Assembly: GCA_018818165.1 (NCBI GenBank)
Contig: JAHISP010000015.1
Span: 1-56,483 of the forward strand
Reading direction: 5' to 3'
Length of the DNA stretch: 56,483 nucleotides
From: Bacteroidota bacterium
GTDB taxonomy: Bacteria; Bacteroidota; Ignavibacteria; Ignavibacteriales; Melioribacteraceae
The notes under the pieces: model-generated
What the model was told of the DNA's origin: nothing
Databases searched by the model: none
The model's input: only the letters and a program-made list of their open reading frames with translations
Translations under genes and position numbers: made by a program
Part shown: positions 47,972 through 56,483 of the stretch, piece by piece
Numbering within the stretch: the stretch's first letter is position 1
Layout: each line of letters begins with the position of its first letter

Positions 47972-48619
47972 ATGTCAGAAGAGAAAAAGAAATTTGTTGC
48001 TAGCCTTAAGTTTCCATTTCTCTTTATTTTTCTTGTTTGTGTAATAGAACTTATTAGCTACATTTTTGACTTAAATTTTGTACAGCTTGGAATTTTACCA
48101 CGTAACACATATGGATTAATAGGAATTTTAACAGCCCCATTAATTCATTCTAGCTTAGAACATCTTTATTCAAATGTTATTCCTCTTTTCGTTTTAGGCT
48201 CGTCAATTTTCTATTTCTATCCAATAAGTTCAAAACAAGTAGTTACTATCATTTATTTTTTTACAAATATTTTAGTTTGGATATTGGCTCGTGAAAGCTA
48301 TCACATAGGTGCTAGTGGAATAGTATATGGACTTTTTTCCTTTCTTCTTTTTAGTGGAATTTTCAGAAAAGATACTCGAGCAATTACACTTAGTTTACTA
48401 ACAATATTTTTATATGGTGGTTTAGCTTATGGAATATTTCCTACGAAGGAAGGTATATCGTGGGAATCGCATCTGTTTGGATTTTTAATAGGTATATTTA
48501 CTGCCTATAGTTTTAGAAAAAAAGACACTTATAAAAAGTATGATTGGGAAGACGAAGAACTGGATATAGATGTTCGTGAACTTAAAATTTCACATAAAAG
48601 AGAAACAGAGGATTTTTAA
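47972..48619 (+). CDS. Rhomboid family intramembrane serine protease
   Basis: Intramembrane protease, 215 residues with about six TM helices. The catalytic pair is Ser115 in 'HIGASGIVYGLFSFLLFSG' (GxSG) and His167 in 'WESHLFGFLIGI'. The loop1/TM2 residues 'HSSLEHLYSNVIPLFVLGS' (His-x3-Asn type, 'EHLYSN') also fit. A charged, acidic C-tail (DWEDEELDIDVREL) is cytoplasmic. The downstream gene abuts with no gap, so translation is probably coupled. Confidence 0.9.
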   Translation: MSEEKKKFVASLKFPFLFIFLVCVIELISYIFDLNFVQLGILPRNTYGLIGILTAPLIHSSLEHLYSNVIPLFVLGSSIFYFYPISSKQVVTIIYFFTNILVWILARESYHIGASGIVYGLFSFLLFSGIFRKDTRAITLSLLTIFLYGGLAYGIFPTKEGISWESHLFGFLIGIFTAYSFRKKDTYKKYDWEDEELDIDVRELKISHKRETEDF

Positions 48620-49756
48620 ATGAAATTAATTGTAGATGAAAATATTGTTTTGGGAAAAGAAGCTTTTGAATCTTTTGGTCAAGTCGTTTTCCAAAATGGA
48701 AGAGCAATTACAAACCACTGTTTGAAAAATGCGGATGTATTAATAGTTCGTTCAATTACAGATGTAAATGAAAAATTACTTAAAGAAACTAATGTTAAAT
48801 TTGTTGGAACAGCAACAATTGGAACAGATCATATTGATTTAGATTATCAAAAAAAAAATAGTATTCAATTTTCAAGCGCGGCTGGGTGTAATTCTTTTTC
48901 AGTAGCTGAATATGTTTTTTCAGCTATCTCACATTTGGTAATTAAACACAATTTAAATTTATCAAATATGAGTATTGGTGTTGTTGGATATGGAAATATT
49001 GGAACCAAGGTTGTTAAAATTGCAAAAGCTCTTGGAATGAAAGTTATAATTAATGATCCTCCACTTGAAAGAATTTCTAATCAAAATATATTTTCACCAC
49101 TTGAAGACGTATTAAAATGCGATATAATTACATTTCATGTGCCGTTAAATCTGGATGGAATTGATAAGACGGTTCACCTTTTAAACGAACAAAATCTTTC
49201 AAATTTAAAAGAGAACACAATATTAATTAATTCGTCTCGAGGACCTGTTGTTGATAATAATGCTTTAAAAATGAGACTGAAATTAAAAAATAATATACAC
49301 ACCGTTTTGGATGTTTGGGAAACGGAGCCAAATTTTGATATAGATTTATTTAAATTAGTAGAAATTGGAACTCCGCACATTGCTGGCTATTCATATGAAG
49401 GTAAAATTAATGGCACAAAAATAATTTATGATGCTTTATCAAATTATTTAAAAACACCAGCTACTTGGAAACCAAATTTTGATAAGGTTGTAGATAACAA
49501 AATAGAAATATCGGATAACGAAAATTTTGTGCAAATTATTCAAAAATTATTTAACAAATCATATAAAATAATAGATGATGATTCTTTGATGAGAAAAGTC
49601 TTTGATTTTGCTGAAGATGAAAGAGGAAAGCATTTTGATATGCTAAGAAAAACTTATAGAAAAAGAAGAGAGTTAAATAATTATGAAGCCATAATTAAAA
49701 CCGAGAATTCTGAATTATTGAACCTATTAAAAGTATTACGAATAAATGTTTTGTGA
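48620..49756 (+). CDS. pdxB: 4-phosphoerythronate dehydrogenase-like (PdxB family)
   Basis: D-isomer-specific 2-hydroxyacid dehydrogenase with a PdxB-type C-terminal domain, 378 residues. Features: 'MKLIVDENIVLGKEAFESFG' at the start (typical PdxB opening), 'VVGYGNIGTKVVKIAKALGM' (NAD motif GxGxxG), 'TFHVPLN', the active-site 'LINSSRGPVVDN' Arg and 'PHIAGYSYEGKINGTKIIYDALS' with His. The C-terminal part (DUF3410-like, KNSYKII-region) is present. PdxB oxidises 4-phosphoerythronate in pyridoxal-phosphate synthesis of the DXP-dependent route. It abuts the rhomboid gene, which has no known link. Confidence 0.85.
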   Translation: MKLIVDENIVLGKEAFESFGQVVFQNGRAITNHCLKNADVLIVRSITDVNEKLLKETNVKFVGTATIGTDHIDLDYQKKNSIQFSSAAGCNSFSVAEYVFSAISHLVIKHNLNLSNMSIGVVGYGNIGTKVVKIAKALGMKVIINDPPLERISNQNIFSPLEDVLKCDIITFHVPLNLDGIDKTVHLLNEQNLSNLKENTILINSSRGPVVDNNALKMRLKLKNNIHTVLDVWETEPNFDIDLFKLVEIGTPHIAGYSYEGKINGTKIIYDALSNYLKTPATWKPNFDKVVDNKIEISDNENFVQIIQKLFNKSYKIIDDDSLMRKVFDFAEDERGKHFDMLRKTYRKRRELNNYEAIIKTENSELLNLLKVLRINVL

Positions 49757-49793
49757 AATTTGAAATACACAACACAAAAAAGACTTTGCCAAT

Positions 49794-50462
49794 ATGAAAA
49801 AACAGACACTTAAAATAATTTTAATTCTAATGGCTTTATTTTGTGCTAATTTGTATTCGCAATCAAAATCTGGATTTCAAATAGCACGCTTAAAATATTC
49901 AGGTGGCGGTGATTGGTATAATGATCCATCTGCTGAGGTAAATCTTTTAAAATTTGTACAGAATGAAACAACCATTAAAGTAAATCCAGAGTATGTTTTT
50001 GTTGATGTTTCAAGCAACGACATTTTTAATTATCCGTTTTTATTTATAACAGGGCACGGTAATATTGTACTTTCCGAAAGCGAAGTAAGCAGATTAAAGC
50101 TGTATTTGGAGCGCGGAGGATTTATTTATATTGATGATGATTATGGAATAGATAAACCAATTAGGCGAGAAACAAAAAAAATATTTCCAAATCAGAATTT
50201 TGTTGAACTACCATTTAATCATAAAATTTACCATGCTTTTTACAACTTTGAATATGGTCCACCAAAAACTCACGAACATAATAACAATCCACCACAAGGG
50301 TTTGGTTTGTTTATTGGAAAAAGATTAGCTGTATATTATACCTACGAAAGCAATCCTAGTGATGGATGGGTGGATAAAGAAGTATATAACGACTCAGATG
50401 CAAAAAGATTGGAAGCTTTAAAATTTGGAACAAACATTATAATTTATTCATTATCAAACTAA
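49794..50462 (+). CDS. DUF4159 domain exported protein
   Basis: The 222 residues have a signal peptide (MKKQTLKIILILMALFCANLYSQ) and a DUF4159 domain: 'FQIARLKYSGGGDWYNDPSAE', 'PFLFITGHGNIVLSESEV', 'RLKLYLERGGFIYIDDDYG', 'RRETKKIFPNQNFVELPFNHKIYH'. DUF4159 is related to glutamine-amidotransferase-like folds but lacks the catalytic Cys-His pair. It usually travels with DUF4175 and AAA-type/BatA genes in Bacteroidetes and relatives, as here. Role unknown; 5 bases separate it from the next gene. Confidence 0.8.
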   Translation: MKKQTLKIILILMALFCANLYSQSKSGFQIARLKYSGGGDWYNDPSAEVNLLKFVQNETTIKVNPEYVFVDVSSNDIFNYPFLFITGHGNIVLSESEVSRLKLYLERGGFIYIDDDYGIDKPIRRETKKIFPNQNFVELPFNHKIYHAFYNFEYGPPKTHEHNNNPPQGFGLFIGKRLAVYYTYESNPSDGWVDKEVYNDSDAKRLEALKFGTNIIIYSLSN

Positions 50463-50467
50463 AAACT

Positions 50468-53400
50468 TTGAACGAAATAGATAGCAAAATAAACAATGTA
50501 AAAAATAGACTTAAACGCCTTTATAGAAAAATTAATTTTATTAATTTATTAAATGGCTTGTTAACACTAATTATAATTACATTAGCAATAAATTTAATGC
50601 TGTCTCTGTTGGAGCAATTGGGTTTAAGTTCTGTAAAAGAAAGAACAATTCTTTTTAGTGTTGGAATTTTGTGTTTTACTGTTGGGTCAATATTCTTTGT
50701 ACTAATTCCAGCCGTAAAAATTTTTAAGCACTTAAACACAAAAGACTACCATAAACTTGCCAAAATAGTTGGTACATATTTTTTAGAAATTGACGATAAA
50801 CTGCTTAATACATTTCAATTGTATGAAGATAAAAACAAATCCGAATTAAAAGATGCTGCAATTATTTCTGAAATAGTTAAAACAGAAAAATATAATTTTA
50901 ATTCAGTTATTTCGTTTGTGTCATTGAAAAAAAAAATATTGATAGCAATAACGGCAATAGTTTTAACAGTTATTGTTTTTGTTGCTTTTGAATCTTTGCG
51001 AAATTCAACTTTGAGAATTATTAATTATTCCCACGAATATATTATTCCGCAGAAATATTCATTTTTTATTGAACCTCAAAATACTACTGTTACAAAAGGG
51101 GAAAATGTTTTAATTAAAATTGAAATTATTGGTGCTCAACCTTCCTATGTTACTTTGTTTTTTAAAGACACAGAAAATCAAAATTATCAAGCGAAAACAC
51201 TTACTCCTGATTCAAATAAAATATTTAACTACACAATAAATTCAATAGTAAACACAACAAATTATTTTGTTTCTTCTGAAGATATCAAGAGCAATGAATT
51301 TACTATAACAGTATTGGACAAGCCAATAATAAGTGAGCTTAAAATTAAAATAATTCCACCTAGTTACACAAACATGGAAAGCGTAATTCAAAAAGATAAT
51401 GGAAATATTTATGCTATTACAGGTAGCAAGGTAGAATTATTAATTAATTCCAACAAAGAGCTGTTAAAAGGCTCAATACATTTTAGTGATAGCTCAAATG
51501 TAAATTTAATTATTGACAAAACGGAAGGACAAACTAGCTTTAAAGTTTTGAGGGATAAAAATTACAAAATATTAATAGAAGACATATTTGGGAATAGTAA
51601 TGACACTCCTATTGAATTTGCTATAAAAACTAAGCAAGATCAGTTTCCAATTCTTGAAGTGGTAAAACCAGCGGATGATATTGAACTAACAAAATCGGAA
51701 ATGGTTTCAACAGAACTAATTATTAAAGACGATTATGGTTTTGATAAATTAATCTTAAGTCATAAACTCACAAAAACTAATTTTGGAAATATTGAGGATT
51801 CTTATTCTTCGAAACTAATTCCAATTAAGAATAAGTTTACAAGCCAAGAGGTTTATTACTCGTGGGTTTTATCGGATTTAATGTTAGCGTCGGGTGATAT
51901 TGTATCGTTTTATTTTGAACTTTTTGATAACGATAATGTTAGTGGACCGAAGTCCGTTAAATCAAAAATATATCAACTACGTGTACCAACTATGGAAGAG
52001 CTTTTTAAAAATGCTGATAATGTTCAAGAGGAAGTAAAAACCGACTTAACAGAAACACTAAAAGAAGCAGAAAAACTCAAAGAAGATATGAAGAAATTGA
52101 GTAACGAATTAAAAAAAGATGATAAAGAAATATCGTGGGAGGAAAAGAAAAAAATTAAGGAAACTGCTGAGCGATTTGAAAAATTACAAAACGATATTGC
52201 TGAAGCACAAAAAAAGATAGATGAAACAAAACAAAATTTAGAGGAAAACAATCTTTTATCAAAAGAGACTTTGCAAAAATATAACGAACTGCAGAAGCTA
52301 ATGGATGAAATGAATAGCGATGAAATGAAGAAAGCTTTGGAGCAAATGCAAAAGCAAATGGAAATGATGAATCGTGATAAAGCCCAGCAATCAATGGAGG
52401 ATATGCAGTTTAATGAAGAAATGTTTAAAAAAAGCATTGAACGTACGGTTAATCTTCTTAAGCGAATTCAGATAGAACAAAAAATGGACGAGGTTATTAA
52501 ACGTACTGAGGAGCTTCAAAAAGATATTGATGATTTAAAAAAGGAAACAGAAAAAAGCAATCTTTCTGATGAATCGCAAAAAAATGATTTGGCAAAAAAA
52601 GAGGAAGATATTTCCAAACAACTAGAGCAGCTGAAAGAAGAAATGAAAAAGTTGCAGGAAAAAATGAGTGAATTCAAAGAAATGCCAAATAAAAAGATGG
52701 ATGAACTTCAAAAAGAAATGGATTCTCAAAAAAACGAAGAACTTGCTGAGCAAATGAAAGACATGCTTCAACAAGAATTGAAAACAGAAGCAATAAACCA
52801 GATGCAAAAACTTTCAAAAAATATGGAGAATATGAAAAACCAAATGGGACAAATGCAACAGCAGATGCAGCAGCAAAATCAAATGGAAGTCCTATTTGAA
52901 ATGATGAAAGGAATAAACAATCTGCTCTCTTTGTCAAAAGAAGAAGAGTTATTAAAAAATAGCATGCAGAACAGTAATCCAAACAGCCAACAGTCAGTAA
53001 ATAATATTCAAAAGCAAAAAGAAATTTCAGATGGATTGGAAAAGACACTAAAAAGCTTATCCGAATTATCGCAAAAAACATTTGCCATTTCGCCTGAAAT
53101 GGGAAAAGCACTAGGCAATGCAAGCAGAGAAATGAATAGCGCTATGCAATCAATGCAAAATGGCAATAGTCCAATGGTAATGCTTGGACAAACAGGCGCA
53201 ATGAAATATTTGAATGAAGCCGCTACAATGATGAAAGGCAATATGGAGCAGATGATGAATAGTGGTGGCGGACAAGGTGGTGGAATGTCAATGATGCAGC
53301 AAATGCAACAGATGTCACAACAGCAGATGAACATTAATAAAATGACTCAGCAAATGAAGAGTGGTCAACTAACGCCACAACAACAAGCGGGAATGCAAAG

Positions 53401-53836
53401 GCTTTCTCAACAGCAGGAAATGATTAGAAAGTCGCTTGAACAATTGAATAAAGAGAGCAAAGAACGTGGGGAATCAAAAACACTTACATCAAATTTGGAA
53501 AAAGTTCTTGAGGAAATGAAAGAAGTAATTACAAATATGAACACAAACAAAATTGATGATAACCTTATCCAGAGCCAAGAAAAAATATTATCTAAATTAC
53601 TAGATTCACAAAGATCTATAAATGAAAGGGATTACGAAAAAAACAGAGAATCAAATTCTGGAAATTCGTTTATTAGAAATTCGCCTGATGAGATAAAAGC
53701 AAATAATGAACAGAATAAGATTAAAGAAGAATTAATGAAACTAATCAATGAAGGATATTCAAAAGATTATGAAGAGTTAATTAAAAAATATTATAATATT
53801 TTAGAAAAGGAAAAAGAGAATGAAAATGTTAAATAA
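50468..53836 (+). CDS. DUF4175 family large membrane protein
   Basis: The 1122 residues begin with TTG at 50468, which lies 5 bases after the DUF4159 stop; no later start precedes TM1. Three TM helices (about 23-45, 58-80, 158-178) are followed by a ~300-residue beta-rich extracytoplasmic part ('ISELKIKIIPPSYTNMESV'-type repeats). From about residue 510 a long coiled coil follows, rich in Glu, Lys, Met and Gln ('QMQKQMEMMNRDKAQQSM'), with a Gln/Met/Gly-rich low-complexity end. This matches DUF4175, found next to DUF4159. Function unknown; a structural or signalling role at the membrane is inferred. Confidence 0.82.
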   Translation: MNEIDSKINNVKNRLKRLYRKINFINLLNGLLTLIIITLAINLMLSLLEQLGLSSVKERTILFSVGILCFTVGSIFFVLIPAVKIFKHLNTKDYHKLAKIVGTYFLEIDDKLLNTFQLYEDKNKSELKDAAIISEIVKTEKYNFNSVISFVSLKKKILIAITAIVLTVIVFVAFESLRNSTLRIINYSHEYIIPQKYSFFIEPQNTTVTKGENVLIKIEIIGAQPSYVTLFFKDTENQNYQAKTLTPDSNKIFNYTINSIVNTTNYFVSSEDIKSNEFTITVLDKPIISELKIKIIPPSYTNMESVIQKDNGNIYAITGSKVELLINSNKELLKGSIHFSDSSNVNLIIDKTEGQTSFKVLRDKNYKILIEDIFGNSNDTPIEFAIKTKQDQFPILEVVKPADDIELTKSEMVSTELIIKDDYGFDKLILSHKLTKTNFGNIEDSYSSKLIPIKNKFTSQEVYYSWVLSDLMLASGDIVSFYFELFDNDNVSGPKSVKSKIYQLRVPTMEELFKNADNVQEEVKTDLTETLKEAEKLKEDMKKLSNELKKDDKEISWEEKKKIKETAERFEKLQNDIAEAQKKIDETKQNLEENNLLSKETLQKYNELQKLMDEMNSDEMKKALEQMQKQMEMMNRDKAQQSMEDMQFNEEMFKKSIERTVNLLKRIQIEQKMDEVIKRTEELQKDIDDLKKETEKSNLSDESQKNDLAKKEEDISKQLEQLKEEMKKLQEKMSEFKEMPNKKMDELQKEMDSQKNEELAEQMKDMLQQELKTEAINQMQKLSKNMENMKNQMGQMQQQMQQQNQMEVLFEMMKGINNLLSLSKEEELLKNSMQNSNPNSQQSVNNIQKQKEISDGLEKTLKSLSELSQKTFAISPEMGKALGNASREMNSAMQSMQNGNSPMVMLGQTGAMKYLNEAATMMKGNMEQMMNSGGGQGGGMSMMQQMQQMSQQQMNINKMTQQMKSGQLTPQQQAGMQRLSQQQEMIRKSLEQLNKESKERGESKTLTSNLEKVLEEMKEVITNMNTNKIDDNLIQSQEKILSKLLDSQRSINERDYEKNRESNSGNSFIRNSPDEIKANNEQNKIKEELMKLINEGYSKDYEELIKKYYNILEKEKENENVK

Positions 53837-54341
53837 CTTCATTCTATTTGTAGATAAAACAAACAGTATTATTGGAAAATATTCATCGTGGCTAACAACC
53901 ATGTTGGTTCTGGTTGTTGTATATGATGTTATATTGCGCTACGTGTTTAACCAATCCAGCGTTGGTATGCAAGAATTGGAATGGCATATATTTGCTATCC
54001 TTTTTTTAATGGGTTCAGCCTTTACGCTTTTAAAAGATGACCACGTAAGGGTTGATTTGTTTTATTCAAGATTTGAAGAAAAGAAAAAAGCATTGATTAA
54101 TATCATTGGTATTATTGTTTTTTTTATCCCATTTGTTTTGTTAATAATTTACACATCTATTAATTATGTAGATAACTCAATTGTATTAAATGAAGCATCT
54201 CCAGATCCAGGTGGTCTTCCAGCTCGCTATATTTTGAAAGCATTTATTCCTATCTCATTTTTCTTTTTATTGCTTCAAGGTTTTTCATTACTATTTAAAT
54301 CAATTATTACAATCAAAAACATTAACACAGAGAAAAATTAA
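53820..54341 (+). CDS. TRAP transporter small permease (DctQ-type)
   Basis: The 173 residues have four TM helices and the DctQ signature ('TTMLVLVVVYDVILRYVF', 'GMQELEWHIFAILFLMGSAFTL', 'LLKDDHVRVDLFYSRF'). It partners the large permease directly downstream, which starts on its stop codon (TAATG). The start overlaps the DUF4175 gene by 17 bases, with an AAGGAAAAAGAG site upstream. TRAP transporters import organic acids with Na+. The required periplasmic DctP receptor is not in the window. Confidence 0.9.
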   Translation: MKMLNNFILFVDKTNSIIGKYSSWLTTMLVLVVVYDVILRYVFNQSSVGMQELEWHIFAILFLMGSAFTLLKDDHVRVDLFYSRFEEKKKALINIIGIIVFFIPFVLLIIYTSINYVDNSIVLNEASPDPGGLPARYILKAFIPISFFFLLLQGFSLLFKSIITIKNINTEKN

Positions 54342-55657
54342 TGGAGTATTTACCGCTAATATTTTTTGGAATAGTTCTACTAATGCTTATGACTGGATTT
54401 CCTGTAGCATTTACACTGGGTGGAGTTTCATTACTTTTTGGATTGGCAACATTTGGAATAGATTTTTTTAATTTGCTGCCCATGAGAATTTGGGGAATAA
54501 TGAATAACTATATTCTACTTGCAGTTCCTCTCTTTATTTATATGGGTGTAATGTTTGAAAAATCTGGATTAGCCGAAGAGCTTCTTGAAACAATGGCGCT
54601 TTTGTTTGGTAAGCTTCGAGGTGGAATGGCTATTTCTGTACTAATTGTTGGGGCTCTTCTTGCAGCAGCAACAGGAATAGTTGGAGCAACTGTTGTAACA
54701 ATGGGAGTTTTAACCCTTCCAACAATGTTAAAAAAAGGGTACAGTCCAGAAGTCGCGACCGGTATTATTTCTGCATCTGGAACTCTTGGACAAATTATTC
54801 CGCCTAGCATTGTACTTGTATTGCTTGGTAGTGTATTAAATATTTCTGTTGGTGAACTTTTTATCGCGGCGGTTATTCCTGGTCTTTTGTTAGTATTTCT
54901 CTATTTAATTTGGTTAATAATAATTGCAATTTTTAAACCAAAACTTGCTCCATCAATGCCAAAAGAGGATTTGCTAAACTTTCAAAACTCAAATAAATTT
55001 AAAAAAATTATTATTGCGTTTATTGCTCCCTTCTTTTTAATTACAGCAGTGCTGGGTTCAATCTTTGCTGGTGTTGCTTCGCCAACTGAAGCCGCTGCTG
55101 TCGGTGCTTTAGGAGCTGCCCTTCTTACTATAATTAGAGGAAAATTTACAAAATCAATTTTTAATGATGTAATGATTCGCACAATGTCATTGACAAGTAT
55201 GACTTTTATGATATTAATAGGAGCCGCCGCCTTTGGACTTGTTTTTAGAGGAATGGGAGGAGATATAGTTTTGACAAATTTAATTCTTAACAATAATATT
55301 GAACCTCATCATTTTCTTTTAATTGTTATGATGCTAATATTTGTCGCTGGTTTTTTTATAGATTTTATAGAAATTGTCTTTATAATAGTTCCAGTTGTGG
55401 CTCCAATATTTGTGCATTTAAATATTGATCTTCTTTGGATTGGAATTTTAATTGCCGTTAATTTACAAACATCATTTCTTACTCCACCATTTGGATTTGC
55501 TCTTTTCTTTTTAAAAGGTGTTGCCCCAGAAGGAGTTACAACAAAACATATTTACAAAGGAGTTATTCCATATGTTGTTATTCAACTAATTGGTTTAGCC
55601 CTTTTAATTATGTATCCAGAAATAGTTCTTTGGTTGCCTAAATATTTTGGACATTAA
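54341..55657 (+). CDS. TRAP transporter large permease (DctM-type)
   Basis: The 438-residue ion-transporter-superfamily permease has about 12 TM helices. Signatures are 'MTGFPVAFTLGGVSLLFGL', 'ILLAVPLFIYMGVMFEKSGLAEELL', 'GALLAAATGIVGATVVTMGVLTLPTMLKKGYSPEVATGIISASGTLGQIIPPSIV'-region, and 'NLQTSFLTPPFGFALFFLKG'. It couples with the DctQ subunit upstream (1-base overlap). Mannitol/chloroaromatic-type DctM proteins resemble it most, which leaves the substrate open. Confidence 0.93.
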   Translation: MEYLPLIFFGIVLLMLMTGFPVAFTLGGVSLLFGLATFGIDFFNLLPMRIWGIMNNYILLAVPLFIYMGVMFEKSGLAEELLETMALLFGKLRGGMAISVLIVGALLAAATGIVGATVVTMGVLTLPTMLKKGYSPEVATGIISASGTLGQIIPPSIVLVLLGSVLNISVGELFIAAVIPGLLLVFLYLIWLIIIAIFKPKLAPSMPKEDLLNFQNSNKFKKIIIAFIAPFFLITAVLGSIFAGVASPTEAAAVGALGAALLTIIRGKFTKSIFNDVMIRTMSLTSMTFMILIGAAAFGLVFRGMGGDIVLTNLILNNNIEPHHFLLIVMMLIFVAGFFIDFIEIVFIIVPVVAPIFVHLNIDLLWIGILIAVNLQTSFLTPPFGFALFFLKGVAPEGVTTKHIYKGVIPYVVIQLIGLALLIMYPEIVLWLPKYFGH

Positions 55658-55675
55658 TTAAATGGAAATATAATT

Positions 55676-56191
55676 ATGCAAAACAATATTAATATATTTC
55701 CACAAATTGAAACTGAAAACTATTTGCTTCGTAGATTAAAAAACGAAGATGCAGAAGCTGTATTTCTAATTAGATCGAACAAACAAATTGCAAAATATAT
55801 TGATAGACCACTTGCAAAATCTCTTGATGATGCCTTACAATTTATAGCAAAAATAGATGCTGGAATTTTGAAAAATGATGCAGTTTATTGGGCTATTTGT
55901 AGTAAAACAACCAGCAAAATTGTTGGGACAATCACGCTTTGGCAAATTTCGGAAGTTAATAAAACAGCAGAAATTGGATTTGAACTCTTGCCTGAATATC
56001 AAGATATGGGAATTCTGCAAGAAGTAATTCCAAAAGTAATTGAATTTGGTTTTAACAATCTAAAATTAGTAGAAATTATTGGCGAAGTTGCTCCAGATAA
56101 TTCTAAATCAGTTGCACTTTTGAAGAAATATGGATTTAAACTAAAAAGCAAACTTAAAAACACACAGCTTTATGCATTAACTCAAAATTAA
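55676..56191 (+). CDS. GNAT-family N-acetyltransferase (RimJ/RimL-like)
   Basis: The 171 residues carry a RimJ/RimL-type GNAT fold: 'IETENYLLRRLKNEDAEAVFLIRSN', 'IVGTITLWQISEVNKTAEIGFELLPEYQDMGILQEVIPKVIEFGF' (acetyl-CoA loop around 'EYQDMGI', a slightly degenerate QxxGxG), and 'EIIGEVAPDNSKSVALLKKYGFKL' (the usual 'N..S..lleklGF' end). The substrate is unknown. It follows the TRAP permease gene by 18 bases and may be in its operon. Confidence 0.88.
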   Translation: MQNNINIFPQIETENYLLRRLKNEDAEAVFLIRSNKQIAKYIDRPLAKSLDDALQFIAKIDAGILKNDAVYWAICSKTTSKIVGTITLWQISEVNKTAEIGFELLPEYQDMGILQEVIPKVIEFGFNNLKLVEIIGEVAPDNSKSVALLKKYGFKLKSKLKNTQLYALTQN

Positions 56192-56275
56192 ATCACAAAA
56201 TAAACTTCCAAAGTTTTATCATTATTAAATAGCCGATTTGTCTCCTGTTTTCGACACTGGGACACCCTGAGAGCC

Positions 56276-56483
56276 TTATAGATTAAATAATTTAGCTAAA
56301 TATTTTTGTTCATCATTAAGCCATAATGTTTTTGAAATAGTATTATCAGAATTAGGCACCTTAACTTTCACACAATATATAGTTTTAGCAATATCTATAG
56401 CTTTTTCGGGAGATAGCGAAGCTTTCTTTTCTTTAAGTTGTCTTTCTAATTCTTTATATATTTTATAAGCTACAAATGAAATA
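56276..56483 (-). pseudogene. C-terminal end of an IS1634/IS4-like transposase (runs off the window)
   Basis: On the minus strand the frame is open from the window edge to the stop at 56276-56278: SFVAYKIYKELERQLKEKK, SLSPEKAIDIAKTIYCVKVK and ISKTLWLNDEQKYLAKLFNL. This resembles the C-terminus of IS1634-type (IS4 superfamily) transposases, where 'YKELERxLK' and 'EQxYLAKLF' recur. Whether the full gene is intact cannot be seen. The sequence 56236-56272 with GACACTGGGACACCCTGA is a possible IS end. Confidence 0.6.

Noticed and set aside
52024-53334. Several minus-strand open frames within the DUF4175 coiled-coil region
   Set aside because: They are rich in Ser, Phe, Cys and Leu, as expected when Glu/Lys/Met/Gln-rich coding DNA is read backwards.

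Overview
The window looks like chromosomal DNA of an AT-rich member of the Fibrobacteres-Chlorobi-Bacteroidetes superphylum, most likely Ignavibacteria. The reasons are a 1643-residue exported protein ending in a type IX secretion (Por) sorting domain with the NYPNPFNPSTKI signature common in that class, a DUF2723 membrane protein, DUF4837, DUF4159 and DUF4175 proteins, a mitochondrial-type aconitase and an animal-type UDP-glucose dehydrogenase. The class-level placement is an inference. Many genes have clear GGAG-type ribosome binding sites, and several start with TTG or GTG.

Layout, left to right. (1) 1-3.0 kb: 3' part of a DUF2723 protein, tRNA-Lys(CTT), and a BtuF-like lipoprotein. (2) 3.4-7.1 kb: a sodium:solute symporter, M20D amidohydrolase and divergent alanine-racemase-fold operon. 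(3) 7.4-8.6 kb: a lone alpha/beta hydrolase lipoprotein between repeat-like elements, then aconitase. (4) 11.2-17.0 kb: a surface-sugar locus (UDP-hexose dehydrogenase, DegT aminotransferase, Gfo/Idh oxidoreductase, hexapeptide acyltransferase). Two near-identical four-helix-bundle (23S rRNA IVS-type) genes interrupt it, each bracketed by TTCCA-rich inverted repeats. A 196-bp nested palindrome lies beside the second. (5) 17.5-20.1 kb: a decayed IS256 transposase, a HEAT-like exported protein, and queE-queD for queuosine. (6) 20.1-26.6 kb, minus strand: DUF4837 lipoprotein, polyprenol-kinase-like protein, ftsH, hpt, tilS, greA. (7) 26.9-36.5 kb: the giant adhesin-like protein, a YgjV/GNAT-like protein, glutaredoxin, groES, DUF4395, a Cys/Met PLP enzyme and a lipoprotein. 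(8) 36.6-43.6 kb, minus strand: dnaN-recF-DUF721-gyrB-gyrA, written here in transcription order. (9) 43.6-44.0 kb: an AT-rich gap with DnaA-box-like sites. (10) 44.0-56.2 kb, mostly plus strand: Ntn hydrolase, orphan SLATT membrane protein, histidine kinase (minus), AHSA1-like protein, rhomboid protease, pdxB-like dehydrogenase, DUF4159, DUF4175, TRAP transporter permeases and an acetyltransferase. The window ends in the C-terminus of an IS1634-like transposase.

The most striking large-scale signal is the flip of gene direction at about 43.8 kb. Genes run almost entirely on the minus strand to the left (20-43.6 kb) and mostly on the plus strand to the right, centred on the dnaN-proximal gap with DnaA-box-like 9-mers. 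I read this as a candidate replication origin without dnaA next to it.

The most novel-looking items are: IVS-type ORFs as free-standing inverted-repeat elements inside a sugar operon; a thioester-domain adhesin carrying a type IX sorting tail; an orphan SLATT immune-effector-like protein sitting like a cassette between palindromic elements; and a racemase that lacks a normally invariant aspartate.
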